From: Pseudomonas oryzae
GTDB lineage: Bacteria > Pseudomonadota > Gammaproteobacteria > Pseudomonadales > Pseudomonadaceae
NCBI RefSeq assembly: GCF_900104805.1
Contig: NZ_LT629751.1
Span: 930,001 to 994,000, forward strand
Reading direction: 5' to 3'
DNA: 64,000 bases
Positions 39,272 through 48,037 of this stretch are shown here, piece by piece. The position numbers and the translations under genes were made by a program. The notes beneath the pieces were generated by a model, which saw only the letters and a program-made list of their open reading frames with translations, ran no database searches and was not told where the DNA came from. How positions within the stretch are numbered: position 1 is the stretch's first letter; the number at the start of each line of letters is the position of its first letter.

Positions 39272-40411
39272 TCAGCCGGCCGCCTCGCCGAGCAGCGCCG
39301 CGATGGTCCGCTCGCCCAGCGCCGGGCCGACGCTCATGCCCAGCCCGGTGTGCATCAGCACCGCGGTGACGCCTTCGGCCGCCTTGGTGACCGAGAAGGG
39401 CGCCGGCCCGCGCCCGCCGTACACGCCCTGCCAGCGCTCGACCACCCGCAGCGGGGTGGCCAGGGTGTGCTCGGCGAGCTGCAGCAGCAGCTTGTCCACT
39501 TCCTCGGCGTTGAACGGCGAGGCGTCCTGGCCGTAGTCGTGGGAGTCGCCGATGATCAGCTCGCCGCTCGGCGTCGGGCTGACCAAGAGGTGGATGCCGA
39601 AGCGCTCCAGCGCCGGACACTCGCGGCGGATCTGCGCGCGCACCGCCTCGGCTTCCGGCAGGTCGTCGAAGGCGCCGTAGTGCACGCCGGACAGGCCGGT
39701 GAGCACCGCGTGCTGCAGGTCCAGCGCCTGCTGCGGGGCGACGCGCAGCATCTGCAGGCGGCAGACCTGCGGCTCGAGCGCGCGCAGCTGCTCGGCCAGC
39801 AGGGTCAGGTAGTCGTGACCGGAGCAGACGACGATCTGCCCCGCCTGGAAGCGCCCGGCGGTGGTGTGCAGCAGGCCCGGCTCGACGTCGCGTACCAGGG
39901 TGGCGAAGTGGAACTCCACGCCGAACTCGCGCGCCAGCCAGGCGGCCAGTGCCGGCAGCGCCTCGCGCGAGTACAGCTGCTGGTCGTCGAAGCCGTGCAG
40001 GGCGGCGCGGTGGTGGCGGAAGCGGCCGGCGTAGATGCTGCCCAGCGCCTCGCGGCCGAGCAGCTCGACACGGTAGCCGTGCTCGCGGGCGCGGCCGGCG
40101 CAGAACGCCTCCAGCAGCCGTTCCTCGGCTTCGCTGCGAGCGAACAGCAGCGAGCCCTCGCGCTTGACCGCGAAGCCCGCGGCCTGCGCCCAGCCGGCCC
40201 AGATCGGCCGGCTGGCGCGGGCCAGCTCGAGCATCGGGCCGGGCGCCTGGCCGGTGATCAGGCCCATGCCGAAGTTGCGCACCGAGGCGCCGAGGGCGCG
40301 CTCGCTGCGCTCGAACACGCGGACCTTGAGGCCGCGGCGGGCGGCGGCGAAGGCGTGGGCCAGGCCGAGGATGCCGGCGCCGACGATGGCGATGTCGCAG
40401 TGGTTGCTCAT
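39272..40411 (-). CDS. Phosphonate-associated FAD-dependent oxidoreductase (TIGR03364 type)
   Basis: The 379-residue flavoprotein has an N-terminal Rossmann motif (CDIAIVGAGILGLAHAFAAA), a second FAD motif near ERSERALGASVRNFGMGLI and a DAO-type fold. It matches the clade found next to phosphonate transport and phosphonatase genes (TIGR03364), proposed to deaminate or demethylate AEP-related aminophosphonates oxidatively. It is the last gene of the leftward AEP import operon, 10 bp after phnS. It may widen the substrate range, for example to N-methyl-AEP; this is inference. Confidence 0.85.
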   Translation of the reverse strand: MSNHCDIAIVGAGILGLAHAFAAARRGLKVRVFERSERALGASVRNFGMGLITGQAPGPMLELARASRPIWAGWAQAAGFAVKREGSLLFARSEAEERLLEAFCAGRAREHGYRVELLGREALGSIYAGRFRHHRAALHGFDDQQLYSREALPALAAWLAREFGVEFHFATLVRDVEPGLLHTTAGRFQAGQIVVCSGHDYLTLLAEQLRALEPQVCRLQMLRVAPQQALDLQHAVLTGLSGVHYGAFDDLPEAEAVRAQIRRECPALERFGIHLLVSPTPSGELIIGDSHDYGQDASPFNAEEVDKLLLQLAEHTLATPLRVVERWQGVYGGRGPAPFSVTKAAEGVTAVLMHTGLGMSVGPALGERTIAALLGEAAG

Positions 40412-40421
40412 GCCGGGCTCC

Positions 40422-41435
40422 TCACTGCTTCTCGGACTTGCCGTCGTAGCGCTGGCGCCACTCGGCGAGGATGCGCTCGCGCTCCTTCGAGGCCCAGGCG
40501 AAGTCGTTGGCGATCAGGCGCTGCTCGTAGTCGGCCGGCAGCTCGCTGATGCGCTGGGCGATACCCGGCTGGGCCAGCACGGCGAAGTTCTGGCTGTACA
40601 GCTGCATGGCTTCCGGGCTGGCGGAGAAGTCGGCGAGCTTGCGCGCCGCCTCCATGGCGTCGCTGCCCTTGAGGATGGCGGTCGCCTCCACCTCCCAGCC
40701 GAGGCCCTCCTTGGGCAGCACGATGTCCAGCGGCGCGCCCTGGCGCTGCAGCTGGATGGCCGGGTACTCGAAGGAGATGCCGATCGGGAACTCGCCGGCG
40801 GCGGCCAGCTTGCACGGCTTGGAGCCGGAGTGGGTGTACTGGCCGATGTTGGCGTGCAGCTTGTCCATGAACGCCCAGCCCTGCTGCTCGCCGAAGGTCT
40901 GCAGCCAGGCGCTGACGTCCAGGTAGCCGGTGCCGGAGGAGGCCGGGTTGGGCATGACGATCTTGCCCTGGTAGACCGGGTCGGTCAGGTCTTCCCAGCG
41001 TACCGGCTTGGGCAGGCCCTGCTTCTCGGCCTCGACGTGGTTGAAGCACACGGTGGCGGCCCACACGTCCATGCCGACCCAGCTCGGCGGATTGGCGGCG
41101 TCGCGGTACTTGGCGTCGATCTTGGCGAGGTTCTGCGGCGCGTAGGCCTCCAGCATGCCCTGCTGGTCGAGGATCGCCAGGCTGGAGGCGGCCAGGCCCC
41201 AGACCGCGTCGGCCTGCGGGCGATCCTTCTCGGCCAGCAGCTTGGCGGTGATGATGCCGGTGGAGTCGCGCACCCAGCGGATCTCGATGTCCGGGTGTTT
41301 TTTCTCGAAGGCTTCCTTGTAGGCCTTGAGCTGCTCCACCTCGAGGGCGGTGTAGACGGTCAGTTCGGTGGCGGCCTGGGCCTGCAGGCTGAGGCCGGCG
41401 GCTACGGCGATGGCGAGGGCGAGACGTTTGCGCAT
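40422..41435 (-). CDS. phnS: 2-Aminoethylphosphonate ABC transporter, periplasmic binding protein
   Basis: The 337-residue protein has a clear signal peptide (MRKRLALAIAVAAGLSLQAQA, cleaved before ATELTVY) and an extracellular-binding-protein-1 fold like iron/AEP binders (LTVYTALEVEQLKAYKEAFE, TGIITAKLLAEKDRPQADAV, YTHSGSKPCKLAAAGEFPIG). It fits the TIGR03261 group. Start ATG 41435 follows GGAG. It belongs to the operon ATPase-permease-phnS-oxidoreductase. Upstream continuation of the frame into the permease gene is fortuitous. Confidence 0.92.
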   Translation of the reverse strand: MRKRLALAIAVAAGLSLQAQAATELTVYTALEVEQLKAYKEAFEKKHPDIEIRWVRDSTGIITAKLLAEKDRPQADAVWGLAASSLAILDQQGMLEAYAPQNLAKIDAKYRDAANPPSWVGMDVWAATVCFNHVEAEKQGLPKPVRWEDLTDPVYQGKIVMPNPASSGTGYLDVSAWLQTFGEQQGWAFMDKLHANIGQYTHSGSKPCKLAAAGEFPIGISFEYPAIQLQRQGAPLDIVLPKEGLGWEVEATAILKGSDAMEAARKLADFSASPEAMQLYSQNFAVLAQPGIAQRISELPADYEQRLIANDFAWASKERERILAEWRQRYDGKSEKQ

Positions 41436-41455
41436 GGTGGTTCTCCGGGAGTGAG

Positions 41456-43162
41456 TCAGGGGTTCGGGTCCTGGCGCCAGGCCTGGCTGCGGCGCAGCAG
41501 CCCGCGTGAGGCGGCGGCCAGCAGCAGGGACACGGCGGCGGAAGTGAGCAGGATCAGGGTGGACATGGCGGCGGCGCCGCCGACGTTGCCGGCGTCGTCC
41601 ATGTTCAGCACGGCGATGGCGGCGAGCATGCTGTCCGGGCTGTAGAGGAAGATCACCGCCGAGACGGTGGTCATCGCCGAGACGAACAGGTAGCGGACGA
41701 TGTCCAGCAGCGCCGGCAGGCACAGCGGCAGGGTGACGCGCAGGTAGTGGCGATACAGCGGTACGCGCAGCGACAGCGCGGCCGCCTCGAACTCGCCGTC
41801 GAGCTGGCGCAGCGCGGTGCTTGCGGTGATCTGCGCGGTGCTCAGAAAATGCGCCACGGTGCAGACGGTGAGCAGCAGCAGGCTGCCGTACAGGCCGCCG
41901 AGCGGGTTGCCCGGCAGGTTGAAGAAGAACACGTAGCCGAGGCCGAGCACGAGACCGGGCACCGCCATCGGCACGAAGCACAGCAGGCGCAGGACCTGGG
42001 TGAGGGCGTCCTGGCGGGTCTTCTCCAGCAGCCAGGCGCCGGTGAAGATCAGCAAACCGCCGATCAGCGCGCTGGCGGAGGCCATCAGCAGGCTGTTGAA
42101 GTACGGCTGCCAGCCGCCGGGCAGGTCGGCGAAGGCGTAGTGGCGCAGCGACAGCGCCAGGTTGTACGGCCAGAACTTGACCAGCGAGGAGTACACCGCC
42201 ATGCCGAACACCAGCAGGAGCAGGCTGCACAGGGCGATCACTACGGCGAGGAACACGGCGTCGCGTCGCGGCGCAGGCACCGGGCGGTAGAGCTGGGCGC
42301 GGCCGCTCATGGCGTCGCGCTGGCGGCGGCGCAGCCAGGCGTCGACCGCGAAGCTGAGCAGCGCCGGCACCAGCAGCACCAGGCCGATCAGCGCGCCGCG
42401 GCCGAACTGCTGCTGGCCGACCACCGCCTTGTAGGCCTCCAGGGCCAGCACCTGGTAGTCGCCGCCGATCACCACCGGCACGCCGAAGTCGGTGATGGTC
42501 AGGGTGAACACCAGGCAGAAGGCGGCGAACACGCCCTGGCGGCTGCCCGGCCAGGTGATGCTGCGAAACGCCTTCCACGGACTCGCGCCCATGCTCGCCG
42601 CGGCGTCGAACAGCCGTGCGTCGGCCAGCGCCAGCGCCGAGAGCAGGATCATCAGCGCGTGGGGGAAGGTGTAGATCACCTCGCCGAGGACGATGCCCCA
42701 GAAGCCGTAGATGTTGTCGGCGAACAGCCCGCGCAGCAGGCCCTGGTTGCCGAACAGGTAGATCAGCGCGATGCCCGGCAGCATCGACGGCGCCAAGAGC
42801 GGCAGCAGCGAGATGCCGCGCCACAGGCCCTTGGCCGGGATCAGCGTGCGCTGCAGGGCGTAGGCGAACAGGTAGGCCAGCGGCACCACGATCAGCGCCA
42901 CGGTCAGCGCCACCTTGAGGCTGTTGCCGAGCAGCCAGCGGAAGTTGGCGCTGGCCAGCAGCTCGGTCGCTGCGGCCAGACCGCCGCCCTGGCCCGGCTC
43001 GCCGGCAAAGCCGCGCCAGAGCATGGCGGTCAGCGGCAGCAGCACGGCGAGGACGAGGAGGGCGAGCATCAGCCACTTGCCGCCGTCGACGAACAGGCGG
43101 TCGGCGCGGGCGCAGCGCAGGCCGGCTTGGGCGCCGGCGGGGAGGGAGAGGGTCCGATGCAT
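41456..43162 (-). CDS. 2-Aminoethylphosphonate ABC transporter permease (fused two-domain)
   Basis: The 568-residue protein carries two MetI-like permease halves in one chain with about twelve membrane segments. EAA-type loops occur around DAAASMGASPWKAFRSITWP and GEFEAAALSLRVPLYRHYLR. The fused arrangement matches the PhnU2-type permease (TIGR03262), so no separate phnV is needed. It overlaps no gene but is only 1 bp from the ATPase stop, so they are co-transcribed. Confidence 0.9.
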   Translation of the reverse strand: MHRTLSLPAGAQAGLRCARADRLFVDGGKWLMLALLVLAVLLPLTAMLWRGFAGEPGQGGGLAAATELLASANFRWLLGNSLKVALTVALIVVPLAYLFAYALQRTLIPAKGLWRGISLLPLLAPSMLPGIALIYLFGNQGLLRGLFADNIYGFWGIVLGEVIYTFPHALMILLSALALADARLFDAAASMGASPWKAFRSITWPGSRQGVFAAFCLVFTLTITDFGVPVVIGGDYQVLALEAYKAVVGQQQFGRGALIGLVLLVPALLSFAVDAWLRRRQRDAMSGRAQLYRPVPAPRRDAVFLAVVIALCSLLLLVFGMAVYSSLVKFWPYNLALSLRHYAFADLPGGWQPYFNSLLMASASALIGGLLIFTGAWLLEKTRQDALTQVLRLLCFVPMAVPGLVLGLGYVFFFNLPGNPLGGLYGSLLLLTVCTVAHFLSTAQITASTALRQLDGEFEAAALSLRVPLYRHYLRVTLPLCLPALLDIVRYLFVSAMTTVSAVIFLYSPDSMLAAIAVLNMDDAGNVGGAAAMSTLILLTSAAVSLLLAAASRGLLRRSQAWRQDPNP

Positions 43163-43163
43163 G

Positions 43164-44213
43164 TCAGGCGAACACCTGCAGGCGGTGCGGCGGCAGGGCG
43201 ACCCACAGCTCGCTGGCCGGATGTGGCAGCGCCTCCGGGGCGACCTCGGCCTGCAGGGGGTGGCCGGGCAGCTCGGCCAGCTCGAAGCTCAGCCGGCAGC
43301 GGTTGCCGAGGAAGGTGATCTCGCGCATCTGCGCGCGGCACAGGTTGGGCTCGTGCACCGGCGGGTTGATCACGATGGCCTCGGGGCGGCAGAACAGCCG
43401 GCCGCGCGCGGCGCCGGTCGCCACCGGCAGGCGCAGGTCGAGGTTGCCGACCCGGGCGAAGCCCTCGCCGGAGCGCTCGAAGGGCAGCCAGTTGCCCTGG
43501 CCGACGAACTCGGCGACGAACGGGCTGGCCGGATGGGCGTAGATATCCCTGGGGGTGGCGTACTGCTCGACGCGGCCGTGGTTGATCACCGCGATGCGGT
43601 CGGCCATCAGCATGGCCTCGTCTTGGTTGTGGGTGACCATCAGGGTGGTGATGCCGAGCTGGCGCTGCAGGGCGCGCAACTCGGTGCACAGGTGCTCGCG
43701 CACGCGGGCGTCGAGCGCCGACATCGGCTCGTCGAGCAGCAGCAGCGAGGGTGCCGGCGCCAGTGCGCGGGCCAGGGCGACGCGCTGCTGCTGGCCGCCG
43801 GAGAGCTGGCCGGGATACTTCTTCTCGCTGCCGGTCAGACCGACCAGTTCGAGCATCTGCGCGACCCGCGAACGGATCGCCTCGCGCTCGCTGCCGGCCA
43901 GGCCATAGGCGATGTTCTGCTCGACGGTGAGGTTGGGGAACAGTGCGTAGGACTGGAACAGGATGCCGTAGTCGCGCGCCTGCGGCGGCAGTTCGGAGAT
44001 GTTGCGCGAGCCGATGTGCAGGGTGCCGCCGTCCTGGCGCTCGAGGCCGGCTACGCAGCGCAGCAGGGTGGTCTTGCCGCAGCCGGAGGGGCCGAGCAGG
44101 CAGACCAGTTCGCCGGCGGCGATGTCCAGCGACACGCCATCGAGGGCGGTGAAACCGGCGAAGCGCTTGCGCAGCTCGTGCACGCGCAGGTGCGGGGTGG
44201 ACGTGGGGAGCAT
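43164..44213 (-). CDS. phnT: 2-Aminoethylphosphonate ABC transporter ATPase
   Basis: The 349-residue protein is an importer ATPase with Walker A LLGPSGCGKTTLLRCVAGLE, Q-loop ILFQSYALFPNLTV, signature LSGGQQQRVALARALAP, Walker B LLLLDEPMSALDARV and a C-terminal TOBE-like regulatory domain. It begins the import operon at ATG 44213, 116 bp downstream of the LysR gene that points the same way, and likely has its own promoter in that spacer. Confidence 0.92.
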   Translation of the reverse strand: MLPTSTPHLRVHELRKRFAGFTALDGVSLDIAAGELVCLLGPSGCGKTTLLRCVAGLERQDGGTLHIGSRNISELPPQARDYGILFQSYALFPNLTVEQNIAYGLAGSEREAIRSRVAQMLELVGLTGSEKKYPGQLSGGQQQRVALARALAPAPSLLLLDEPMSALDARVREHLCTELRALQRQLGITTLMVTHNQDEAMLMADRIAVINHGRVEQYATPRDIYAHPASPFVAEFVGQGNWLPFERSGEGFARVGNLDLRLPVATGAARGRLFCRPEAIVINPPVHEPNLCRAQMREITFLGNRCRLSFELAELPGHPLQAEVAPEALPHPASELWVALPPHRLQVFA

Positions 44214-44329
44214 GATGCGTTCCTCGTGGAGCGGTATGACGCGACGAGGGTCATGCTAGGGCGTCCGTGCGAAAGCCCTGTGGCAGTTGGGCAAAGACTG
44301 CCGATGGGTGTATCGGGATTTTTGCGAAG

Positions 44330-45202
44330 CTACGCTGACGTGCTGTTTTCGGTCAGTTCGCGCGCCACGGCGAGGAAGGCCGCCGGCAGGCGCGCCAGGC
44401 GGCGCTCCTTCAGGCAGTAGAGGTATTCGACGATCTGCGGCGCGTCCTCCAGCGCCAGCACGCGCAGCTCCGGGCTGTGCGGCACCTCGTGACGGGCGAT
44501 GATGCTCACCCCGATGTTGCGCAGCACCGCCTCGCGGATCGACTCGCGGCTGCCGATCTCCAGCAGCGCCTGCGGGCGCACGCCGGCCTCGGCGAGCATC
44601 CGCTCTGTCAGTTCGCGGGTGGTGGAGCCGGCCTCGCGCATCAGCAGGCAGTGGCGGGCCAGGGCGGTCAGCGGCACGCTGCTCAGCGCCGCCAGCGGAT
44701 GCTCGCGGTGCACCGCCAGCACCAGCGGATCGCGGCCCAGTTCCAGGCGCACCAGGCGCGGGTCGTCGAGGCGCTGCGAGGAGGCGGCCAGGTCGACGCG
44801 GAACTCGTCGAGCGCCTCCAGCACCTCCTGGGAATTGCCGATCTGCACCGCCACCTCGACCTGCGGCAGGCGCTCGCGGAAGCGCTTGAGCAGGTCGAGC
44901 ACGTAGTAGGGCGCGGTGGCGCCGAGGCGCAGGCTGCCCTGCTGCTGGCCGCTGTTGCGCAGGAAGAACTCGATGTCGGCCTCCTGCTGCAGCAGCGCGC
45001 GCACCCTGGGCAGCAGCTCGGCGCCGACGTCGCTCAAGGTCAGCCGGCGGCCGCCGCGGTAGAACAGCTCGATACCGTAGCGCGCCTCCAGCTGGCGGAT
45101 CTGGGTGGTCACCGTCGGCTGGCTGAGACCGAGCTTCTTCGCTGCCTGGGTGATGCTGCCCAGTTGCGCCACCTGGTAGAAGGCTTTCAGTTCGCTGCTC
45201 AA
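44330..45202 (-). CDS. LysR-type regulator of the AEP import operon
   Basis: The 290-residue protein has a winged helix (LKAFYQVAQLGSITQAAKKL, LSQPTVTTQIRQLEARYGIE) and a LysR effector domain; it fits the aminoethylphosphonate-catabolism LysR group (TIGR03339). It appears to start with TTG at 45202; no better start is seen. It is upstream of and collinear with the importer genes, whereas the other LysR gene is divergent from phnW, so each arm has its own regulator. Confidence 0.86.
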   Translation of the reverse strand: MSSELKAFYQVAQLGSITQAAKKLGLSQPTVTTQIRQLEARYGIELFYRGGRRLTLSDVGAELLPRVRALLQQEADIEFFLRNSGQQQGSLRLGATAPYYVLDLLKRFRERLPQVEVAVQIGNSQEVLEALDEFRVDLAASSQRLDDPRLVRLELGRDPLVLAVHREHPLAALSSVPLTALARHCLLMREAGSTTRELTERMLAEAGVRPQALLEIGSRESIREAVLRNIGVSIIARHEVPHSPELRVLALEDAPQIVEYLYCLKERRLARLPAAFLAVARELTENSTSA

Positions 45203-45283
45203 GATCGTCGTCTCTGCGGATGGAGCGCCTAGTCTAAGGCCTCGGCCGCGGGAGCTGTCGATCCGCCGTGCCCTCGCGGCCGC

Positions 45284-46042
45284 TCAGGGCAGCGCCTTGC
45301 GCGCCTCGGCGCCTGCCAGCCGGTCGAGGGTGGCCACGCTCTTGCCCAGGTACAGGCTGGCGCTGCGCGCGACCACCTGCTGTTCGCTGGTCTTCAGGCG
45401 CTGGCGGACGAAACCGTAGTTCTGCCGGACTTCACGCAGCTCGTTGCCGGCCTCGGGCAGCAGTTGCGCCAGGTTCTCGTGGCTGGCGCCAATCCGCTGG
45501 TCGAGTTCGCTGAAGCTGTTCTCGTGGACATCGAACGAATAGATACCGGTGCGGCTGAATGCCTGGCTCTCGTAGAGCAGCAGCATGCGGCCGATGTCCA
45601 GACTCAGGCTATGCAGGGTGGCCAGGCTTGCCTGCTGCTCGCCGGACGCCTGATAGGCTGCCGCGGCATGTCTGTCGAGGTCGCCCTGCGCGCGCAGCAC
45701 CGGATTGAGCCAGACGCTGTATTCGATCTGGCTGTCCTCGGGCTGCTTCTCCAGCCGGGCGATGGCCGACTGCAGCTCGCGCAGCGCTGCGCTCAGCGCG
45801 GGTCTGTCCCGCAGCGGCGCGCTGAGTGCGTCGAGCTCGGCAAGATGCTGCCGGTAGGCCTCGCGCGCCGCGGGATAGAACGCCGCGGCCGGGTCCAGAT
45901 TGTTGTAGTAGACCAGCAGGTTGGCGCAGAGCAGAAAGCCCCGGGTGCGGATCTCGTGCAGGCGCTGGGCGTCGGATACGTCCGCGCGCGCCGGGCCGCA
46001 AAGAATAGACAAGACCAATGCAAGAATAAGCCCGTTCTTCAT
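45284..46042 (-). CDS. Secreted all-helical protein of unknown function
   Basis: The 252-residue product has a signal peptide (MKNGLILALVLSILCGPARA, cut before DVSDAQRL). The mature part looks entirely helical, with RGFLLCANLLVYYNNLDPAA and later LGRMLLLYESQAFS-type segments recalling PilJ-like or nitrate-sensor helical bundles, but there is no membrane anchor or signalling domain. I do not recognise it with confidence. Start ATG 46042 was chosen for the signal peptide; a TTG 27 codons upstream is less likely. Confidence 0.65.
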   Translation of the reverse strand: MKNGLILALVLSILCGPARADVSDAQRLHEIRTRGFLLCANLLVYYNNLDPAAAFYPAAREAYRQHLAELDALSAPLRDRPALSAALRELQSAIARLEKQPEDSQIEYSVWLNPVLRAQGDLDRHAAAAYQASGEQQASLATLHSLSLDIGRMLLLYESQAFSRTGIYSFDVHENSFSELDQRIGASHENLAQLLPEAGNELREVRQNYGFVRQRLKTSEQQVVARSASLYLGKSVATLDRLAGAEARKALP

Positions 46043-46378
46043 GTTTTTTATCCGTGGGTGCGAATTGGCATCTATGTCGAATCCTGTCTTCGACGGTAGT
46101 TCGCCAGAAGTTGCAACACTCAATGACTCTTGCGTCCGGCGAAGTTGCCATTAGAGCCGCACTCCGTTGCCCGGCCATAGTCTGGATGGACGATGATCCC
46201 GCCGCTGGCGGCAATAGAATCGGAAGCGGAAACAGCGACCCCGTGAAGGAAACCCTGAACAGGTAGGCGTTGCCGTGCAGGCGTGGATCCAGAGGGCTCC
46301 GGCCCATTTCACGCAAGTGCGCCGGCAAGTGTCCGCTTCGGCGTTTTCCGAGCGTCTCCGACTGCTGGAAGGCTCGCG
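46043..46378. other. Divergent intergenic region, nothing recognised
   Basis: This 336-bp spacer is between a secreted-protein gene and a small membrane-peptide gene. No promoter motif, RNA or gene is recognised in it. Confidence 0.45.
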
Positions 46379-46540
46379 ATGAAAATAGAAAAACAAACTC
46401 TGATTCTGCTGCTGTTGTTCGTCGTCACGGCCGCCATGCTGGTATTCGTGGCCGTGCACGATCCTTATGCCGAGCGATCCCGTAACGAGATCATGCACCT
46501 GATACTGCCGTTGATGAGCGGCGTGCCGTTCTTCAACTGA
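46379..46540 (+). CDS. Small single-span membrane protein (53 residues)
   Basis: The peptide begins MKIEKQTLILLLLFVVTAAM, giving one membrane helix at residues ~7-27, then DPYAERSRNEIMHLILPLMS and a hydrophobic end. GGAAGG lies seven bases before the ATG, and a strong terminator follows 43 bp after the stop, so this looks like a real monocistronic small gene. Function unknown. Confidence 0.65.
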   Translation: MKIEKQTLILLLLFVVTAAMLVFVAVHDPYAERSRNEIMHLILPLMSGVPFFN

Positions 46541-46583
46541 CGAGTTTCCCCTGTGGTTTTCCCACACTTGCGCTGAGCGACTG

Positions 46584-46617
46584 GCGGCACTCCTGCAAAA
46601 GGGTGCCGCATTTTTTT
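46584..46617 (+). terminator. Rho-independent terminator of small membrane-protein gene
   Basis: Stem GCGGCAC / GTGCCGC with a 12-nt loop followed by ATTTTTTT. It may also serve the convergent MFS gene poorly, because the T-tract is on the plus strand. Confidence 0.85.
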
Positions 46618-46688
46618 GCCCGCAATTCGGCCGCCGCCCGTCATGACGCCCAGCCGGCGGCAGGAGTCCCGCCGGCTGGGCGCAGGCG

Positions 46689-48014
46689 TCAGCCGTCGCC
46701 GACCGTCAGCGGCGGCACCGCCGGCGCGCCCTGGCGGAACAGCGCGTAGACACGCAGCAGCAACAGCAGCGGCACCACCACCGTCAGGCTGCTGGCCAGC
46801 AGGGCATAGCGCAGCGACTCCTGGCCGAAGGCCGGCAGCAGCAGATCGCTGAGCATGCCGGTGGCCAGCGGGCCGAGGCCGACGCCGAGGATGGTGGAGA
46901 GGATGGTCTGCAGGGCCATCGCCGTGCCGCGCCGGTCCGGGGCGACCAGGTGGGTGATCAGGGTGTAGGACGGCGCCACCCACCACACGCTGAAGAAGCA
47001 GGCCAGCGCGCACCACAGCAGCGCCGTCGGCACCGCCAGGGCGCCGAACTGGGCGAGGGTGCCGGCCGGCCACAGCAGGTAGGCGCTGATCGCCAGGGCG
47101 CCGAGCAGGTTGCCGAGCAGCGGGATGCCGAGCAGCCACAGGCGGCTGCGCTGCGCCAGGCGATCGGTCAGCCAGCCGCTGGTCAGGGTGCCGATGCCGG
47201 CCACGCCGCCGCCGACCAGGCCGGCGAGCAGCCCGGCCTGCTGCAGCGACAGGCCGTGGGAGCGCACCAGGAAGCTGGCGTTCCACATCGCCAGGGCGTA
47301 GCCGCTCAGGGTGCAGAAGCCGCCGGCGATGAGCAGGCAGCGCAGCGCCGGCTCGCGCCACAGCTCCAGCGCGGTGCGCAGCAGGCCCTGCGGTGCTGCC
47401 GGTACATGACTGATCTCCCAGCGGCCGCGCTGCGGCTCGCGCACGGTCACGGCCAGCAGCGCAGCGATCAGCAGCCCCGGCAGGCCGATGAGGATGAAGG
47501 TGCTGCGCCAGCCGTGGGTTTCCACCAGCCAGGCGCCGACCGACAGGCCGAGCAGCGCGGCGAAGGTCGGCGCGGCGGTGAAGCAGCTGATGGCGAACGA
47601 GCGGCGGTGCGGCGGGTAGAGGTCGGCGATCAGCGAGAAGGCGGTCGGCGTCGCCGGCGCCTCGGCGCTGGCCACCGCCATGCGGATCAGCACCAGTACC
47701 ACGAAGCCGCCGGCCAGCCCGCAGGCCATGGTCGCCAGCGCCCACAACAGGCAGGAGGCGGCGAGCAGGCGGGTGCGCGGCAGGCGGTCGGCCAGACGCC
47801 CGGCGGGCAGGCCGAGCACCGCGTAGACGGCGGCGAAGGCGAGGCCCGAGATCAGCCCCATGGCGCTGTCGCTGGCGCCGAACTCCTGCTTGATCGGCTC
47901 TATCATCACCGCGAGGATCTGGCGGCCGACGAAGTTGTCGGCGTACATCAAGGCCAGCAGGAACAGCAGGCCGTGGCTGTGCCACAGGCCGGGGGAGGGG
48001 GTGGCGCGGGCCAT
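46689..48014 (-). CDS. MFS transporter, spinster-like
   Basis: The 441-residue protein has twelve predicted membrane segments and typical MFS motifs (YADNFVGRQILAVMIEPIKQ, VLGLPAGRLADRLPRTRLL, FSLIADLYPPHRRSFAISC). The spinster-like group often sits in catabolic clusters for aromatics and steroids. Location beside lower-pathway and steroid-type genes suggests uptake or efflux of a hydrophobic substrate, but this is inference. Start ATG 48014 was chosen; the frame continues upstream only because the repeat array lacks stops. Confidence 0.85.
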   Translation of the reverse strand: MARATPSPGLWHSHGLLFLLALMYADNFVGRQILAVMIEPIKQEFGASDSAMGLISGLAFAAVYAVLGLPAGRLADRLPRTRLLAASCLLWALATMACGLAGGFVVLVLIRMAVASAEAPATPTAFSLIADLYPPHRRSFAISCFTAAPTFAALLGLSVGAWLVETHGWRSTFILIGLPGLLIAALLAVTVREPQRGRWEISHVPAAPQGLLRTALELWREPALRCLLIAGGFCTLSGYALAMWNASFLVRSHGLSLQQAGLLAGLVGGGVAGIGTLTSGWLTDRLAQRSRLWLLGIPLLGNLLGALAISAYLLWPAGTLAQFGALAVPTALLWCALACFFSVWWVAPSYTLITHLVAPDRRGTAMALQTILSTILGVGLGPLATGMLSDLLLPAFGQESLRYALLASSLTVVVPLLLLLRVYALFRQGAPAVPPLTVGDG

Positions 48015-48037
48015 GGCGGCCTCCTTGGCGGGGGAGT

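Noticed and set aside
40422-43076. 884-codon frame running from the permease region into phnS
   Set aside because: phnS has its own signal peptide and ribosome binding site at 41435; the upstream part is out of frame with the real permease.
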